NCBI GenBank assembly: GCA_030544215.1
Contig: JARZZO010000008.1
Location: forward strand, 29,799,614 to 29,863,613
DNA length: 64,000 nucleotides
Direction of reading: 5' to 3'
From: Zantedeschia hybrid cultivar
Taxonomy: Eukaryota; Streptophyta; Magnoliopsida; Alismatales; Araceae
Shown here: piece by piece, positions 31,656 through 42,850 of the stretch
Layout: each line of letters opens with the position of its first letter
How positions within the stretch are numbered: the stretch's first letter is position 1
The notes under the pieces: model-generated
The model's database searches: none
What the model saw: only the letters and a program-made list of their open reading frames with translations
What the model was told of the DNA's origin: nothing
Translations under genes and position numbers: made by a program

Positions 31656-34365
31656 TGTAACGACCCGCCATCCTATGACCGGAGGCCCGGTCACTAAATG
31701 GATGTCGGCCCATTAACTGCGGGTTCACACCCGGATCTCACACAACACATCTGGAGGAGTAAGTGCTAAACAAGGCTAAATATAACAATCGCACGGACTA
31801 CAAAGGTAAACGAGTGCGCAGAAGGGAAAATAACAATGTCCGTATATAGTCCAACAATAATTACATGTCCAACAAATTAAATAAGTACAGGCAGAAAGAA
31901 AGTACAACAACATCGGGGCATACCCCGGAACAGAGACAGCTGCTGGTCCGCACACCAAGAAGGCACCACACGCCTCCGCACGCCGCGAAGTCCACACCTG
32001 AAACCACAGGGAGTGAGCCACACCAGAATTGGGCTCAGTAGGGATCATCCGATCCCCTGCCTCCCACTCACACACCCACAAGTGCAACAACACAGATATA
32101 TGGCAATTAAGTAAAGCAGTAAACACAACACCTAAATCTGATAAGAAACATACGATAAGCAGTGTAACAAGAACAGTTCTAAGCAACCCGAAGAACCCAA
32201 CACAGAGTCACGTCTCACAGCCAAAGTCCACAAAGCGACTGAACCACACTGTCGACCGAAGTCAAACGTCGCCTCCCAACACTACCACCACTGCTCACGC
32301 ATGTCCACCCCTACAGTGTTCCGGGGCACCGTAGGGTGAGGCAGTGAGTCAAACTAGGACTAGCTGGAACCAGTGTACCGCCACTGTCAGCTACGTGTGC
32401 ACACAAGCAGTCTAGACTACTGTCCTACCCACCGGATTGCCTCTACGCTAGGCCTCAGCACTTCAGGAGGGCCCTGAGGACCGGCGAACCCCCGTCAAGC
32501 CGAAGCTACAGGAACTACCCACAACCCTAACCTCCCGGGCTGCGTCAGGCCAAAGGGCTAAGGGTACCACTCGTAACCTTGATCAAAGGTCACATCAGGC
32601 CCAGTGGCTACAGGGATAAAACAACTCCACAACCAGCTCCACAGCAAGAAACGCGTCGGAAGCTGCCACGACAAACAGGGAAACCCGACCCGCTGAGGCC
32701 AAGCAGTAACCCCTCGGATAGCGCACCAGCTACTCCGGCCCGACGGGCTCAAGGTGGTTCTGCTTTCCTCAGCCAAAGGTAAACCACAACATGTACCCCT
32801 CCTCCCACCGGTACGGCACAATGCCTCACAGACACCAAGACCCTGTCCCCATCGGTCCATGGTGACAACGTAAACCACAGTCGTATCGATCCACAGTCGT
32901 ATAAGCACACACACACACATAACATGCTGTAATTCCATTCACACAGAAGTCCTCAGTCTCAGTGTACAACATAAAACATGCCTTAGAACCGCCAACAGTG
33001 AAACACAAGCTAAAACCAGCCCCAAGACAGTTCTGTCATGAATCGCGTCGACCGGAGTCGACGCCATTCAAGTCCCTTAGACAGGTTTACTTAAAGTCAG
33101 ATTATTCCTTGAAACGCGTCGTCATAGGGAGACGCCCTTTAAAACGCGTCCGGGTCCACAGACGCCATTCACACCGAAATTCCAGATTTACAGATCCTCA
33201 CTCGGGGCGATTTCCTGCCTAAATGGCGTCATGATGACTCGACGTCCTTCCGAAAGGCGTCGTCCATCCATGACGTCATTTAGCGCCAGAACTCCTACTC
33301 GAAAAACCTCGAACAAGGAGGTTTCTGCCCTAAAAGGCGTCGTACTGCCCTGACGTCCTTCTAAAAGGCGTCGACCAGGCACGACACCGTTTAGTGCCAG
33401 AAACCTGGTTCCCTGGTTCGAACCGAGGGTTTCTCCCTTAATCCCAAGCACCCCGAAAAGCCCCAAAACCAAAGGGGGAAGAAGAGAAATCCAACCATCA
33501 CAAGCATGCTACGAAACCACGTTCACAAGCACCGCCATTCCCACAAGGAATCCCCCTAAACATGCTCAATCTAGCCCCAAACACGTCACGTCACGCCAAG
33601 AAACATACGAGCAACACATGCAAGGTTCTTCCCCCTACCGGTTCTTGAACTCCTCCAAGCTCCTCGCCGCCGACCCGCCGCACCGCAGACCGCCGCCGGT
33701 ACCCTCGAGGACGCCGCCACTCCGCCGGGACGTCGGCCGCCGTCCGGAGAAGGGAACGCCGCGAAGGAGGTGGTGGAGGTAGAGGTGAGAGGTAGGGAGG
33801 CTATGGAGTGATGGAAGAGGAAGAAGAGGAGGGGAAGGGAGGAAGGAGGGCGGAGAGGGAGCGGAGAGGCGAGGAGAGAGAGTGTGGAGGTGAAAGTGAG
33901 GGAAAGAAGGGGAGGCTCGCGGGGTCAATCCGAATCCAGCTAAAACGCGTCGATCGAGGCAGACGCCATTCAGTCTGACAGGACAGCCGTACTGACAGCG
34001 CTCTGAAACGCGTCGCTCACTGTGGACGCCGTTCAGACGATGTGACAGGCCGTACTGACAACGCTCTGGCGCCGTGCCCTGACATCGCAGATGTCGCAGT
34101 CTGAATCGCGTCGACCAATCTGGACGCCGTTCAAACGAAGTGACAGGGGCCGTACTCTCGCGGCCCGAAAACCGCCCACGTGGCGCACACGTGGCACAAC
34201 AAGCAGCAGACCTAAATGGCGTCCACACACCCTGACGTCTTTTGAAAGGCGTCGAGCAGCGCTGACGCCATTCAGTCAGAAATCTCAAGACCCCTCCAGG
34301 GTCCAAACCAGGGGATCCGGCCCGAACCCGACCCGAATACAGAACCCGAAACTTCAGTCCTTACA
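31656..34365 (-). mobile_element. A3 solo LTR of the Tekay-like family, 2710 bp
   Basis: It starts TGTAACGACCC and ends CAGTCCTTACA, as in A1, and is flanked on both sides by TATTT (31651-31655 and 34366-34370). Only one LTR and no internal sequence are present, so LTR-LTR recombination has removed the rest. It is longer than the A1 LTR and holds about 12 GCGTC palindromes. Its GA-rich and GC-rich open frames (33635-34306) correspond to similar non-coding blocks in A1. Confidence 0.93.
33040..34280. repeat. GCGTC-N10-GACGC palindrome cluster, A3
   Basis: About 12 units, in two groups (33040-33395 and 33950-34280). Close pairs near 33113/33143, 33227/33258, 33337/33368 and 34218/34248 have a period of 30-31 bp. 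The unit at 34003-34036 has arms CTGAAACGCGTC and GACGCCGTTCAG. Confidence 0.85.
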
Positions 34366-34615
34366 TATTTTTTTGAATTTTTGATATATGTATTTTTTTT
34401 GAATTTTTGATATATGTATTTTTTTTGAATTTTTGGACATATGTATCTTTTTTTGAATTTTTGACGTATGTATTTTTTTTGAATTTTTTATATATGCATT
34501 TTTTTTGAATTTTTTATATATGCATTTTTTTTGAATTTTTGACGTATGTATTTTTTTGAATTTTTGATATATGCATTTTTTTGAATTTTAAAACATGTAT
34601 TTTTTTTGGGATTTT
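34366..34615. repeat. T-rich tandem repeat, about 25-bp unit, B2
   Basis: About ten degenerate copies of a unit made of TATTTTTTTTGAATTTTTGA plus a short ATATG or CGTATG. Shorter versions lie at the same place in B1 (25190-25390) and B3 (58135-58260). On the element's own strand it is A-rich and lies in the 3' untranslated region. Confidence 0.85.
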
Positions 34616-35372
34616 TGACTAAAAGATCAGCATGGTACTTAGATCAAAAGATCATATTCATTTATTAACTTAATTTCCAAATTGTTCTTTAACAACTTAA
34701 CTTAAAACCCATCGTGTTTGAATTTGTGTTTCCATTCGTGATCCCATTTGATGATTTGACCCTTAGTCAATGTAAGCCATTCCTTAAGTTTTGAGTACAT
34801 CTCTTTAGAAAGAAAAGATGAATAAGTTTAGAAAGCCCATGAGAGGGTTCCGGAGACTTAAAAAGATGTTCCTTTCTTACCCTAATATCTATTGGGGTTC
34901 GGTCATTTTCTTTCCGGGATATTTATCGACCTTGCGCTCCCTTTTGTTTCATTTCATGGCCTTGATGTAACGTTTGTAGTGTAATGGCCTTTTTGATTTT
35001 ACATTTGGCTTTTTACCTTTTGCTTTTGCTTTTCTACTCTTTTTTCTTTGGGACGGATCTCCCCCATTTTTTTATGACGGCCTCCTACTAAGATGGCGGG
35101 TATTCTTGGTAGTCTATTCTAAGTCTCGTTCCGACATCATGGGCCGAGTTTAAAACAGAATTTTGCTTTAAAAAGAATGATTTGTACTTTACACTTTCAG
35201 TCAAGCTTTCGATATTCTTTAGGACTTGGCATCTCTTGTTACTCACGAATCAAACGTGTCAGTGTGTGCAGTAATGGGTTTAAAGTTAAATTATTCAGAC
35301 TAACAAGGAAATTTGAGTTTATAAATTTTCTGATTCCACTGGTCTTCGTACCATACTGATCGACTCTTTAAC
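34616..35372 (-). mobile_element. B2 3' untranslated region next to integrase
   Basis: It matches B1 25380-26104 and B3 58260-58985 and holds no conserved open frame. A short open frame on the plus strand near 35177-35359 is shared with B3 only because the DNA is homologous; I see no sign that it is a gene. Confidence 0.75.
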
Positions 35373-38300
35373 CTAAGGGTAGTATTTCTTAAGATGTAAG
35401 TAATTCCAGGGATGATTTAGCTCTTCTCCTTCTGCATTAACAAGACGATAAGCATTACCAGGAAAAGCGTGAGATACAACATAAGGTCCTTCCCAGTTGG
35501 GTTGGTGCTTAGAACGCGGACCACCAGGTTTTACAAAAATTCTTTTGACGACCATTTCACCGACTTTGAACTTACGTTCAATGACTTTCTTTTGATAAAA
35601 ACGTGCTAGTCTATTTTGATAAACTTTTGCATGATTAGTAGCTGACCATCTTTTCTCGTCTAAAAGTTCCAATTGAGCAAGGAGTGCTGAACGATGTTCA
35701 TCAATGGAAAATTCCTTATTCAATTGTACTCTTAATAACGGTATGAGGATCTCATATGGAACTACCGCCTCTATTCCAAATGTTAAGGAATAAGGAGTTT
35801 GCCCAGTGGGCGTGCGGATTGAAGTTCGGTAGGCCCATAGAGCCTCAACCAATTTTTCTGGTCAATCTGCGAATTTGTTAGATTTGCACATCTTTTTAAT
35901 GATTTTTATCAAAGTCTTATTTGTTGCCTCTGCTTGGCCATTGCCTTGCGGATAATAAGGAGATGAATGATGCAATGCAATTCTGTACCTGTTACAGAGG
36001 TCCTTCAATTCTTGTAACACGAACTGCAGTCCGTTGTCGGTGACGATAGTGCTTGAAATTCGAAATCGGGTGATGATGTTCTTCATGATGAACTTGCAGA
36101 CGGTTGATGCTTTGATCTCCACGTACGCTTCAGCTTCCGCCCACTTGGTGAAGTATTCCGCTGCCGTGAGAATGAAAGATTTTTGCTTGATGCCGGAATC
36201 TGGATTACCAAGGGGTCCAATAATGTCGAAAGCCGACATGGAGAAAGGCCATGGGGAAGAAACAGGATGGAGTGAAGATGCAGGAGAATGAATTTTGTCG
36301 GCGTGAAGTTGACACTTAGCACACCTACGGACATATCCTACACAGTCTTCTTCCATGGTTGGCCAATAAAATCCTTGTCTAAGGATCTTCTTTGCTAGCA
36401 TCTGTCCATTGACATGGCCACCACAAATTCCACTATGAGCTCCTTCCATAACCTTCCAAAGCTCATCTTCGTCTAGACATCTCAAAAGAACTCCATCAAA
36501 ACCTCTCTTGTACAGTGCTCCCCCAACTAGGGTGTATCGTTGAGCAACTCTCCTGATAGCTCTCTTCTCCTCAGTTGTAGCTTCCTCAGGATACGATTGA
36601 TCTTCACAATATTTGGCAATTTCATAATACCATGGCTTCTGTTCATCATCCATCTCTTCTAACAGCTCCATTAACATAATTTCTCTTTTTTCAATGATAT
36701 CTCCGTCCCTGACTTTCTTCAGCAATTTCTCCTTAGTTCTAAGGAATGAAGGGTCTTTCACGGCGGGTGAAAGACGCCTATGAACTATGATTGATTCGGA
36801 TTGCTTACTGATTGGAAAATCGAGAGAAGATGCGAGTGAAGCTAGAGCGTCAGCTAAGATGTTTTGATTCCTACGGACATGGACAAAGATCAATTTCGTG
36901 AAAAGCTTTGAGTAAGCAGAAGTAAGTTCTTGATAAGACTTGAACTTGGGATCAAGAGTTCGATACTTAGTCAGCACTTGGCGAAGAATCAGTTGGCTAT
37001 CACCCACAATCCTGAGTTTGGTGGCACCATGGAAATGAGCGGCCTCGAGACCAGCAAGGAGTGCCTCGTATTCAGCTATATTGTTAGTGACTGGAAAATC
37101 AAGCTGAAAGGCTTGTGGGATGGTGATACCTTCAGGTGATAACAGAACGATACCGATCCCCTTTCCATGAGAATTCAGGGCTCCGTCAAAATGCAGAGTC
37201 TACATATCATCTCTAATTTGATTTACGGACATCAGTTCCTCATTCGGAAATTCTGATCGCACTGGATCAAATCGAGGACGGGGATGATGAGCGAGATGTT
37301 CTGCTATGGCATAGCCCTTGATCGCTTTCTGCTGAATATAATTGATGTCGAATTGAGATAGAAAGCTTTGCCATCGCTCTAACCTATCAGTAAGAACAGA
37401 TTTCTCCAGAAGGAATTTGATCGTATTCATCCTAGCGATGAGATGGACTTCATGGGCCAGAAAATAATGCTTCAATTTCTGCACAACCCAAACCAATGCT
37501 GCACACGTTTTCTCCATCGCCATATATCTCTGTTCAGCGGGGTTAAGAAGTTTAGAGAGATAGTAGGCTACCCTCTCTTTTCCTTCTTCATCCTCTTGTG
37601 CTAGGACAACCCCCACTGCATCATCCAGGACTGAAATGTAAAGTATCAATGGTTTTCCTGGAGATGGTGGTCTCAAAACAGGAGGACTTGCTAGATAGTT
37701 CTTTAATCTATCGAATGCCTCCTGACACTTATCGTCCCAATCGAATTTGACTCCCGGCTTGATAAGCTCATAAAACGGCTTACACCTTTGTGAGTGCTGG
37801 GAGACAAAGCGGCGAATAAATTGTAACCTCCCGATTAATCCTCTCAACTCTTTCAAGTTTTTGGGAGGTGGCATTTCTCTGATAGCCTTCGCCTTGTTAG
37901 GATTGATCTCAATTCCCCGTTTGCTGACAATAAATCCAAACAATTTTCCTGAAGATACCCCGAATACACATTTCTTGGGGTTCATCTTTAACTGATATTC
38001 TCTCGATCTCTCTAATACTCTTGCCAAAACTTTGGCATGCTCAGCCTTTGTTTTAAATTTAACCAATAAATCATCCACGTACACTTCCAAATCTATGTGC
38101 ATCATGTCGTGAAATATTGCCATCATGGCCCTCTGATAAGTGGCTCCAGCATTCTTCAATCCAAATGGCATGACAACATAGCAGTATGTTCCCCAAGGTG
38201 TAGTGAACGATGTTTTCTCTTGATCCTCTTCTGCCAGCTTAATCTGATTGTACTATGAAAATCCGTCCATAAACGATAAAGTCTCATAGCCAGCAGTATT

Positions 38301-39221
38301 ATCAATGAGTACATTAATATGAGGCAATGGAAAATCATCTTTAGGACATGCCCGGTTCAAATCGCGGAAGTCAATGCAAATTCTGACCTTCCCGTCCTTC
38401 TTCATAACCGGGACTATATTGGCCACCAATTGTGGATAAAGGACAACTCTAATAAATTTGACTTTATGCAATTTGTCAACCTCTTCCTTCATCTTTAGAG
38501 CCATTTGTGGGTGGAATCGCCTTAATTTCTGCTTGACAGGGCTAGCTCCTTCCTTTAACGTCAACCTGTATTCAACTAAGGATGAGTCTAACCCTGGCAT
38601 ATCTTCATAACTCCAGGCGAAAGTGTCCTTATAGTCCTTAAGTACTTGTACCATTGCCTTCTCATCCTCTGTAGAAAGATTTTTGCTGACGAGGACAACC
38701 TTAGGTTCGTCTTCAATCCCTAAATTGATTTCTTTGGTGGGCTCTTCTACGGCAGCCGAGGGTTCATCGAATCTCTTCACTCCACTGGCGTATGCCTCGG
38801 CTGCGTCCTCATCATCTTCCTCATTTTCAACAATGGGGTCATTTTCATGCACTAACTCATATACTCCATACCCATCATTGACTGACTCATCGTCCATGCA
38901 ATCTTCCGGTATCTGAATTGGATTTTCTAAAAACTGAGGGATCAAAGAGCAAGAAAAGTATCTATCAGCTAAGTCTTTGAGGTATCTATCTGGAATTCGC
39001 CTACCCTTAGGCTTCCTAGACTTCCTAACTTGACTAACCTGCTTAAAACTAGACAGCCTAATTTCACTAAACTCCCTATTATAACCTAATGAAGATGAAG
39101 CAGGATGAAAATCCTGGGATACAAGTGGAAATAAAGGAGAATCCTCCCGAGGGGAGGGACAGAGTAGATTTAAGAGAGAATCTTGACCGAAGGACCCGTG
39201 CAATGGGGTGCGATCGGACAA
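35373..39221 (-). pseudogene. B2 pol: RT, two RNase H domains, integrase
   Basis: On the minus strand RT begins in an acidic linker (about 39000-38650), then shows RICIDFRDLNRACPKDDFPL and VMPFGLKNAGATYQRAM (to 38110) and YVDDLLV. The first RNase H has lost its first Asp (LYISVLDDAV). The second keeps the catalytic set, followed by integrase with HHCC, FDIIGPLG, VTDNGLQF and GQAEATNK. It ends at WNYLHLKKYYP. Single stops break it: TAG in GFS-YNQ (about 38253), TAG for Trp before TLHFDGA (about 37199), and TGA for Trp in FAD-PEK (about 35862). The integrase motif reads NGL instead of NGP. It is otherwise nearly complete. Confidence 0.92.
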
Positions 39222-40294
39222 GTAAGATGTTTCCTCGATGAGGATCTGAGAAGAATTTGTTGTAAAATTGGCGTTTTTTTTTTGATATCAGAGGAATTAA
39301 ACACGAAACAGGAGTGAATACAAATAGAAGGAGAATCAGATGGAGGAAGTGGCACCAAGGCCAGAGGATTAAGGGGATCATACAGTAATATGTCCCAGAT
39401 CAAATCATACATCCTCTCTAGATCGAGAGGAGGTTGTGGAATAAGGTCCCGAAGGGACAGAGTGATCATAATGGGCAGAGCCCATGGAATATCTTCAATA
39501 ATGACCCGCGACCAAGTCGGGGTCATCAGTTTACGAAATAGAGTATGGAGCATGAAGACATGCGAAGGATATGTCCCCCTCCAGAGCAGATCTGTAGTGT
39601 AACCAGCTTCATAGGGGTCATCTGGCTCCCCTTCGTCGGTCTCTTCAGACAACAATATCCGCTTATCAAATATGGCACCTGGACCTTCAATCAGCTCATC
39701 AATCTGCGGCGGCCACTTAGGTTCTGCAGGATCTAGGAACAATCTGTTCAGTGCAATATAAAGGTCTCTCAGATCGAACCACCTGTACCATTCGCATTCA
39801 GGATCATGAAATTTTCTCCTTTTCATAGGCCGCAGAGCCTCCAAGGATTGGTACGTAAGTAGTTCGGAGCAATGTCTGGCCAAATCCCTCCCATATATGT
39901 CATGGAAGTCAAAACACGAAGTAACGACCACCGTGTTGTCGTGGCTAAGTATGGGCCCTTTCACAAAGTGCGTATACAGGGTCCATGTTAGGGGATCCCG
40001 GCCTTCTTTGGGTGGTGTAGACATTGTCTCCCAGATTTTCCGACCTTCAATCTCCGCTTGCTGAACCAGATCTTGCTTCAGTCTTCTTGGCCTGTAGCCC
40101 AGACCACTTCTAGGTGCTGCTCGATGATCTTTAACAGGAGTAGTCCTGCCTTGCAACTGTGTGCCCAGACCTTTCCCAGGCTCATAGCCGTTCTTCATCA
40201 TAATTCTCCATCCTAGGGTACTCATGCACTTCACCCTTTTTACGGCATCTAACGGGTATGGAGAAATAGTGGTGGCTTTTAGAGGATCATCCAC
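39170..40294 (-). CDS. B2 G-patch plus unknown domain of the polyprotein
   Basis: A 374-residue open frame between protease and RT. Residues about 27-68 hold a G-patch motif (MMKNGYEPGKGLGTQLQG, then SGLGYRP), a glycine-rich RNA-binding motif also found in some retroviral and plant Ty3 polyproteins. Residues about 95-330 contain a conserved block (HDIYGRDLARHCSELL, then PMKRRKFHDPE, RWFDLRDLYIALNRLFLDP, LERMYDLIWDILLYDP) that I cannot assign. The same block is conserved in B1 and B3. The frame ends in a different phase from RT, just after a run of ten A residues on the minus strand at 39274-39283. It follows protease with only a TAG between them. Confidence 0.8.
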   Translation of the reverse strand: MDDPLKATTISPYPLDAVKRVKCMSTLGWRIMMKNGYEPGKGLGTQLQGRTTPVKDHRAAPRSGLGYRPRRLKQDLVQQAEIEGRKIWETMSTPPKEGRDPLTWTLYTHFVKGPILSHDNTVVVTSCFDFHDIYGRDLARHCSELLTYQSLEALRPMKRRKFHDPECEWYRWFDLRDLYIALNRLFLDPAEPKWPPQIDELIEGPGAIFDKRILLSEETDEGEPDDPYEAGYTTDLLWRGTYPSHVFMLHTLFRKLMTPTWSRVIIEDIPWALPIMITLSLRDLIPQPPLDLERMYDLIWDILLYDPLNPLALVPLPPSDSPSICIHSCFVFNSSDIKKKTPILQQILLRSSSRKHLTCPIAPHCTGPSVKILS

Positions 40295-40306
40295 TGGACG
40301 GTAGAC

Positions 40307-40984
40307 CTATAATACCGACAGAAAAGGTTGTCGGCCAGGTAAAGCAGCAGATTTAATATTCAAGGTATGAGCAGCAGCAAGAATCGGCATGCTCGTCACT
40401 TTAATAATTCGTCCTTTGAAAGGGAATTTAAGGCATTGGTGATTCGTAGAGGGAATCGCCTCAAAAGTTTTGATATAAGGACGACCCAAAATGGCATTTA
40501 TAGAAGGGTCGATTTCTAGGATGTGAAATTCGACCTTTGCATGACTTACAGGGCCTAGCTCCACCTTCAAATAGACCATTCCCAGAGGGGAACGGGTAGA
40601 ATTGTCATATGCCGTCACTGAGATGGGGCTGGGCAGCCATTTTTCTTTGGGCACACCGCACAGCTCCAGGGTCTTCGGAGGTAAAACATTGATCGAAGTC
40701 CCTGTATCTACCAGGCATGCATCTACGGCCTTCTTACAGATGTTGACCGTGATGCTCAAAGCCATGCTTCTGGCTGCTGGCGGTGCTAGTTCCGATGTAT
40801 GAAATGTAATGGAGGGCTGATCCCCCTGAGGAACTAGTAGTGCTGCAATTTTTTCTACCGGCACGTCCTCATTGACCATCACCTTCTGTAGGTATTCCAT
40901 TAAGGCTTCTTGGTGAATCTTGGACCTTTTGATCAATTCAAGTATGGTGATCCGTGCCGGTGTCCTGTCTAGATGTTTCAACAA
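40307..40984 (-). CDS. B2 aspartic protease segment of the polyprotein
   Basis: The frame contains CLVDTGTSINVLPPKTL (active-site DTG, about residue 96), then a segment ending ILGRPYIKTFEAIPSTNHQC, typical of the flap and C-terminal ILGR motif of Ty3/gypsy proteases. It ends at TAG (40307-40309); B3 has CAG at that codon and reads on into the G-patch segment. It would normally be cut from a gag-pol polyprotein. Confidence 0.88.
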   Translation of the reverse strand: MLKHLDRTPARITILELIKRSKIHQEALMEYLQKVMVNEDVPVEKIAALLVPQGDQPSITFHTSELAPPAARSMALSITVNICKKAVDACLVDTGTSINVLPPKTLELCGVPKEKWLPSPISVTAYDNSTRSPLGMVYLKVELGPVSHAKVEFHILEIDPSINAILGRPYIKTFEAIPSTNHQCLKFPFKGRIIKVTSMPILAAAHTLNIKSAALPGRQPFLSVL

Positions 40985-40990
40985 GTCATA

Positions 40991-42334
40991 TTAAGTGCCT
41001 GGTGCACTCTCTTCATTATGGGCTTCCTCAGTCGGCTGTGATGGGCCGTCTCTAACTGTAGACTGAGGGAAGACTTTGTTGAAAATCCTTCCACTTCGGA
41101 GCGCTTGTTCCTCGACCGTGGAGGATCCGGGTGACACCTTAAGTACCGTAGGGTTGGATGGTGCGGATGATGTAGAGGGTTGGTATGTAGGTGATGGCGT
41201 AGGGTTAGGTGGTGATGGCGCGGTGCGGATTAGAGGCCTAGATGGTTGGATGGTGGATGGGTAAGTGGTTGGTGAAGTGGGGAATGGCACGCGTAATAGC
41301 GGTCTGGATGGTAAGGGGGGATCTGGGTAAGTGGTAGTGGTAGTGGGTGAAGTAGGAAATGGTACACGGAGTAATGGCCTAGATGGTAGAAGGGGCGCGT
41401 GATTGGTTTGCGGGGGGTTATATGATGGAGGCGTAGGAGTGCGGGGCGTGATGGGCTTCCGGAAGGCAGGTAATGGTAATGGGTTATTGGGTGCAGGTGA
41501 GTGATATGTGGGTGTGATGGTAATGGGTTGTGGCCTAGGTATGTGGATGGTGTGGCGTGGTGGTCGTTCTGCGGTACTTTGAACGTGACCCGTTGAACAA
41601 AGAGAGGAAGAATCCTCTATTCTCCACTGTTGCCCACGACCAGCCTCAGACTGGCTGTTCGTCAGAATGGGAGCAACTTGGTTTTGGTTCTGGTGCTCCG
41701 GGAGTGGATTCTGCACTATGCCCATGTTGGGTGGTAGTGCTACTTGTGCTGGTGGTCTTGCTTGCTATTGCTGCTGTGGTCTTCTCGCCTTCAGGGCTGA
41801 TATATACTTTTTCATCTCCTCCCAGTCTATGCCGCCCTGCTCGTTGAGATCATGAATATAATCTCTGAATTGGAAGCAGGTGTCAATGGTATGCCCAGGT
41901 TGCCTATGGAAATAGCAATACCTGGACGTGTCGGCATTTTGAGGCCAGACGGCCTTTTCCCTTGGAGAGACTAAGGCATTAGCTGCCATTAGAGCGCTGA
42001 AGATATCTGCCAAGGATTCTGGGAGGGCCGAGTATTCTGCCCTCTTCGGGCCTGGAGGTCTTCTCTGCTGGTTGTAGTCACCAGGAGGAGGGACATTATG
42101 GTACGCCGTCAGTGCGCGCGGCTGATACTGTAGCTGTTGCTGTTGCTGATATTGCTGCTGTTGGGGCTGGTACTGCTGTTGCCGTTGCGGCGGTTGCTGT
42201 AGTTGTTGCTGTTGCTGGTTCTGATTCGGCTGCTGGGGCTGTTGATACTGTTGCTGATAATGGGGGTTCTGCTGCTGCCTATACCCTTGTTGGTTTGGCT
42301 GCGGTGGCCTCTGGTACTGCTGCTGGTTCCTCAC
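40991..42334 (-). pseudogene. B2 gag C-terminal part: poly-Gln, zinc knuckle, proline-rich linker
   Basis: Minus-strand translation shows a Gln/Pro/Tyr-rich stretch (42334-42080), then CYFHRQPGHTIDTC (about 41925), a CX2HX4HX4C knuckle as usual in the Tat lineage. After a TAG in a Gln run near 41765 it continues as a Pro/Thr-rich linker (41725-40991) towards protease. The Gln tract makes long spurious frames on the other strand, which I reject. Confidence 0.85.
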
Positions 42335-42402
42335 GAACTAAGGCGAGTTATTATTCAAGCTACTAACTTGCTCGTGAGAGAGCGTGCCCTCAGTAGTCGG
42401 AC

Positions 42403-42850
42403 CTATGCTGGGAGAGTTTGGCACTGCAGGTTCCGAGGTGGAGGCCTGCTAGGTCTGTGAGGATCAAAGACGCTAGAGAACGTAGCGTCCTTGAAGGCAT
42501 TTTGGCAGTACCGTGCTCTTTCATAGAGATCTGCCATGTTGGTCAGATTGTTCAAGGAGAGGACTAGCTTGAACTGGGGCGTGGCGTTGGAAATTAACAT
42601 CTTCACTTGCTCGGACTCGGACAAGTGATCTTTCACCGTTTCAGCCAGGCCTCGCCACCTGTCAGCGAAACTGACAAACTCCTCATCAGGTTTCATCTTT
42701 TCTGCAATGAGGTCAGTGATGGACAAGGAGGGTGCAACTCTGTCCTGGTATCGTTGGATAAATTTGCGTGAAACGATACCGTAATCCTCTACTTCGGACG
42801 GTTCTAGAGAAAAGAACCACTCGAGGGCTGGTCCCTCAAGTAGTGTGTTT
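42403..42850 (-). pseudogene. B2 gag, N-terminal half deleted
   Basis: The recognisable gag starts at EGPALEWFFSLEPSEVEDYG and continues through YQDRVAPSLSITDLIAEKM, as in B1. Upstream of about 42850 the sequence is leader, matching B1 50940-51000. About 1.3 kb present in B1 (49640-50940), including the gag start and roughly 310 codons, is missing. B2 could therefore not make a complete Gag. Confidence 0.88.

Noticed and set aside
35177..35359. 60-codon frame shared with 58790-58972
   Set aside because: Shared because the DNA is homologous; the corresponding part of B1 lacks it.
42112..42460. Ala/Val- and Leu-rich plus-strand frames (also 48865-49342)
   Set aside because: Antisense shadow of the poly-Gln part of Gag.
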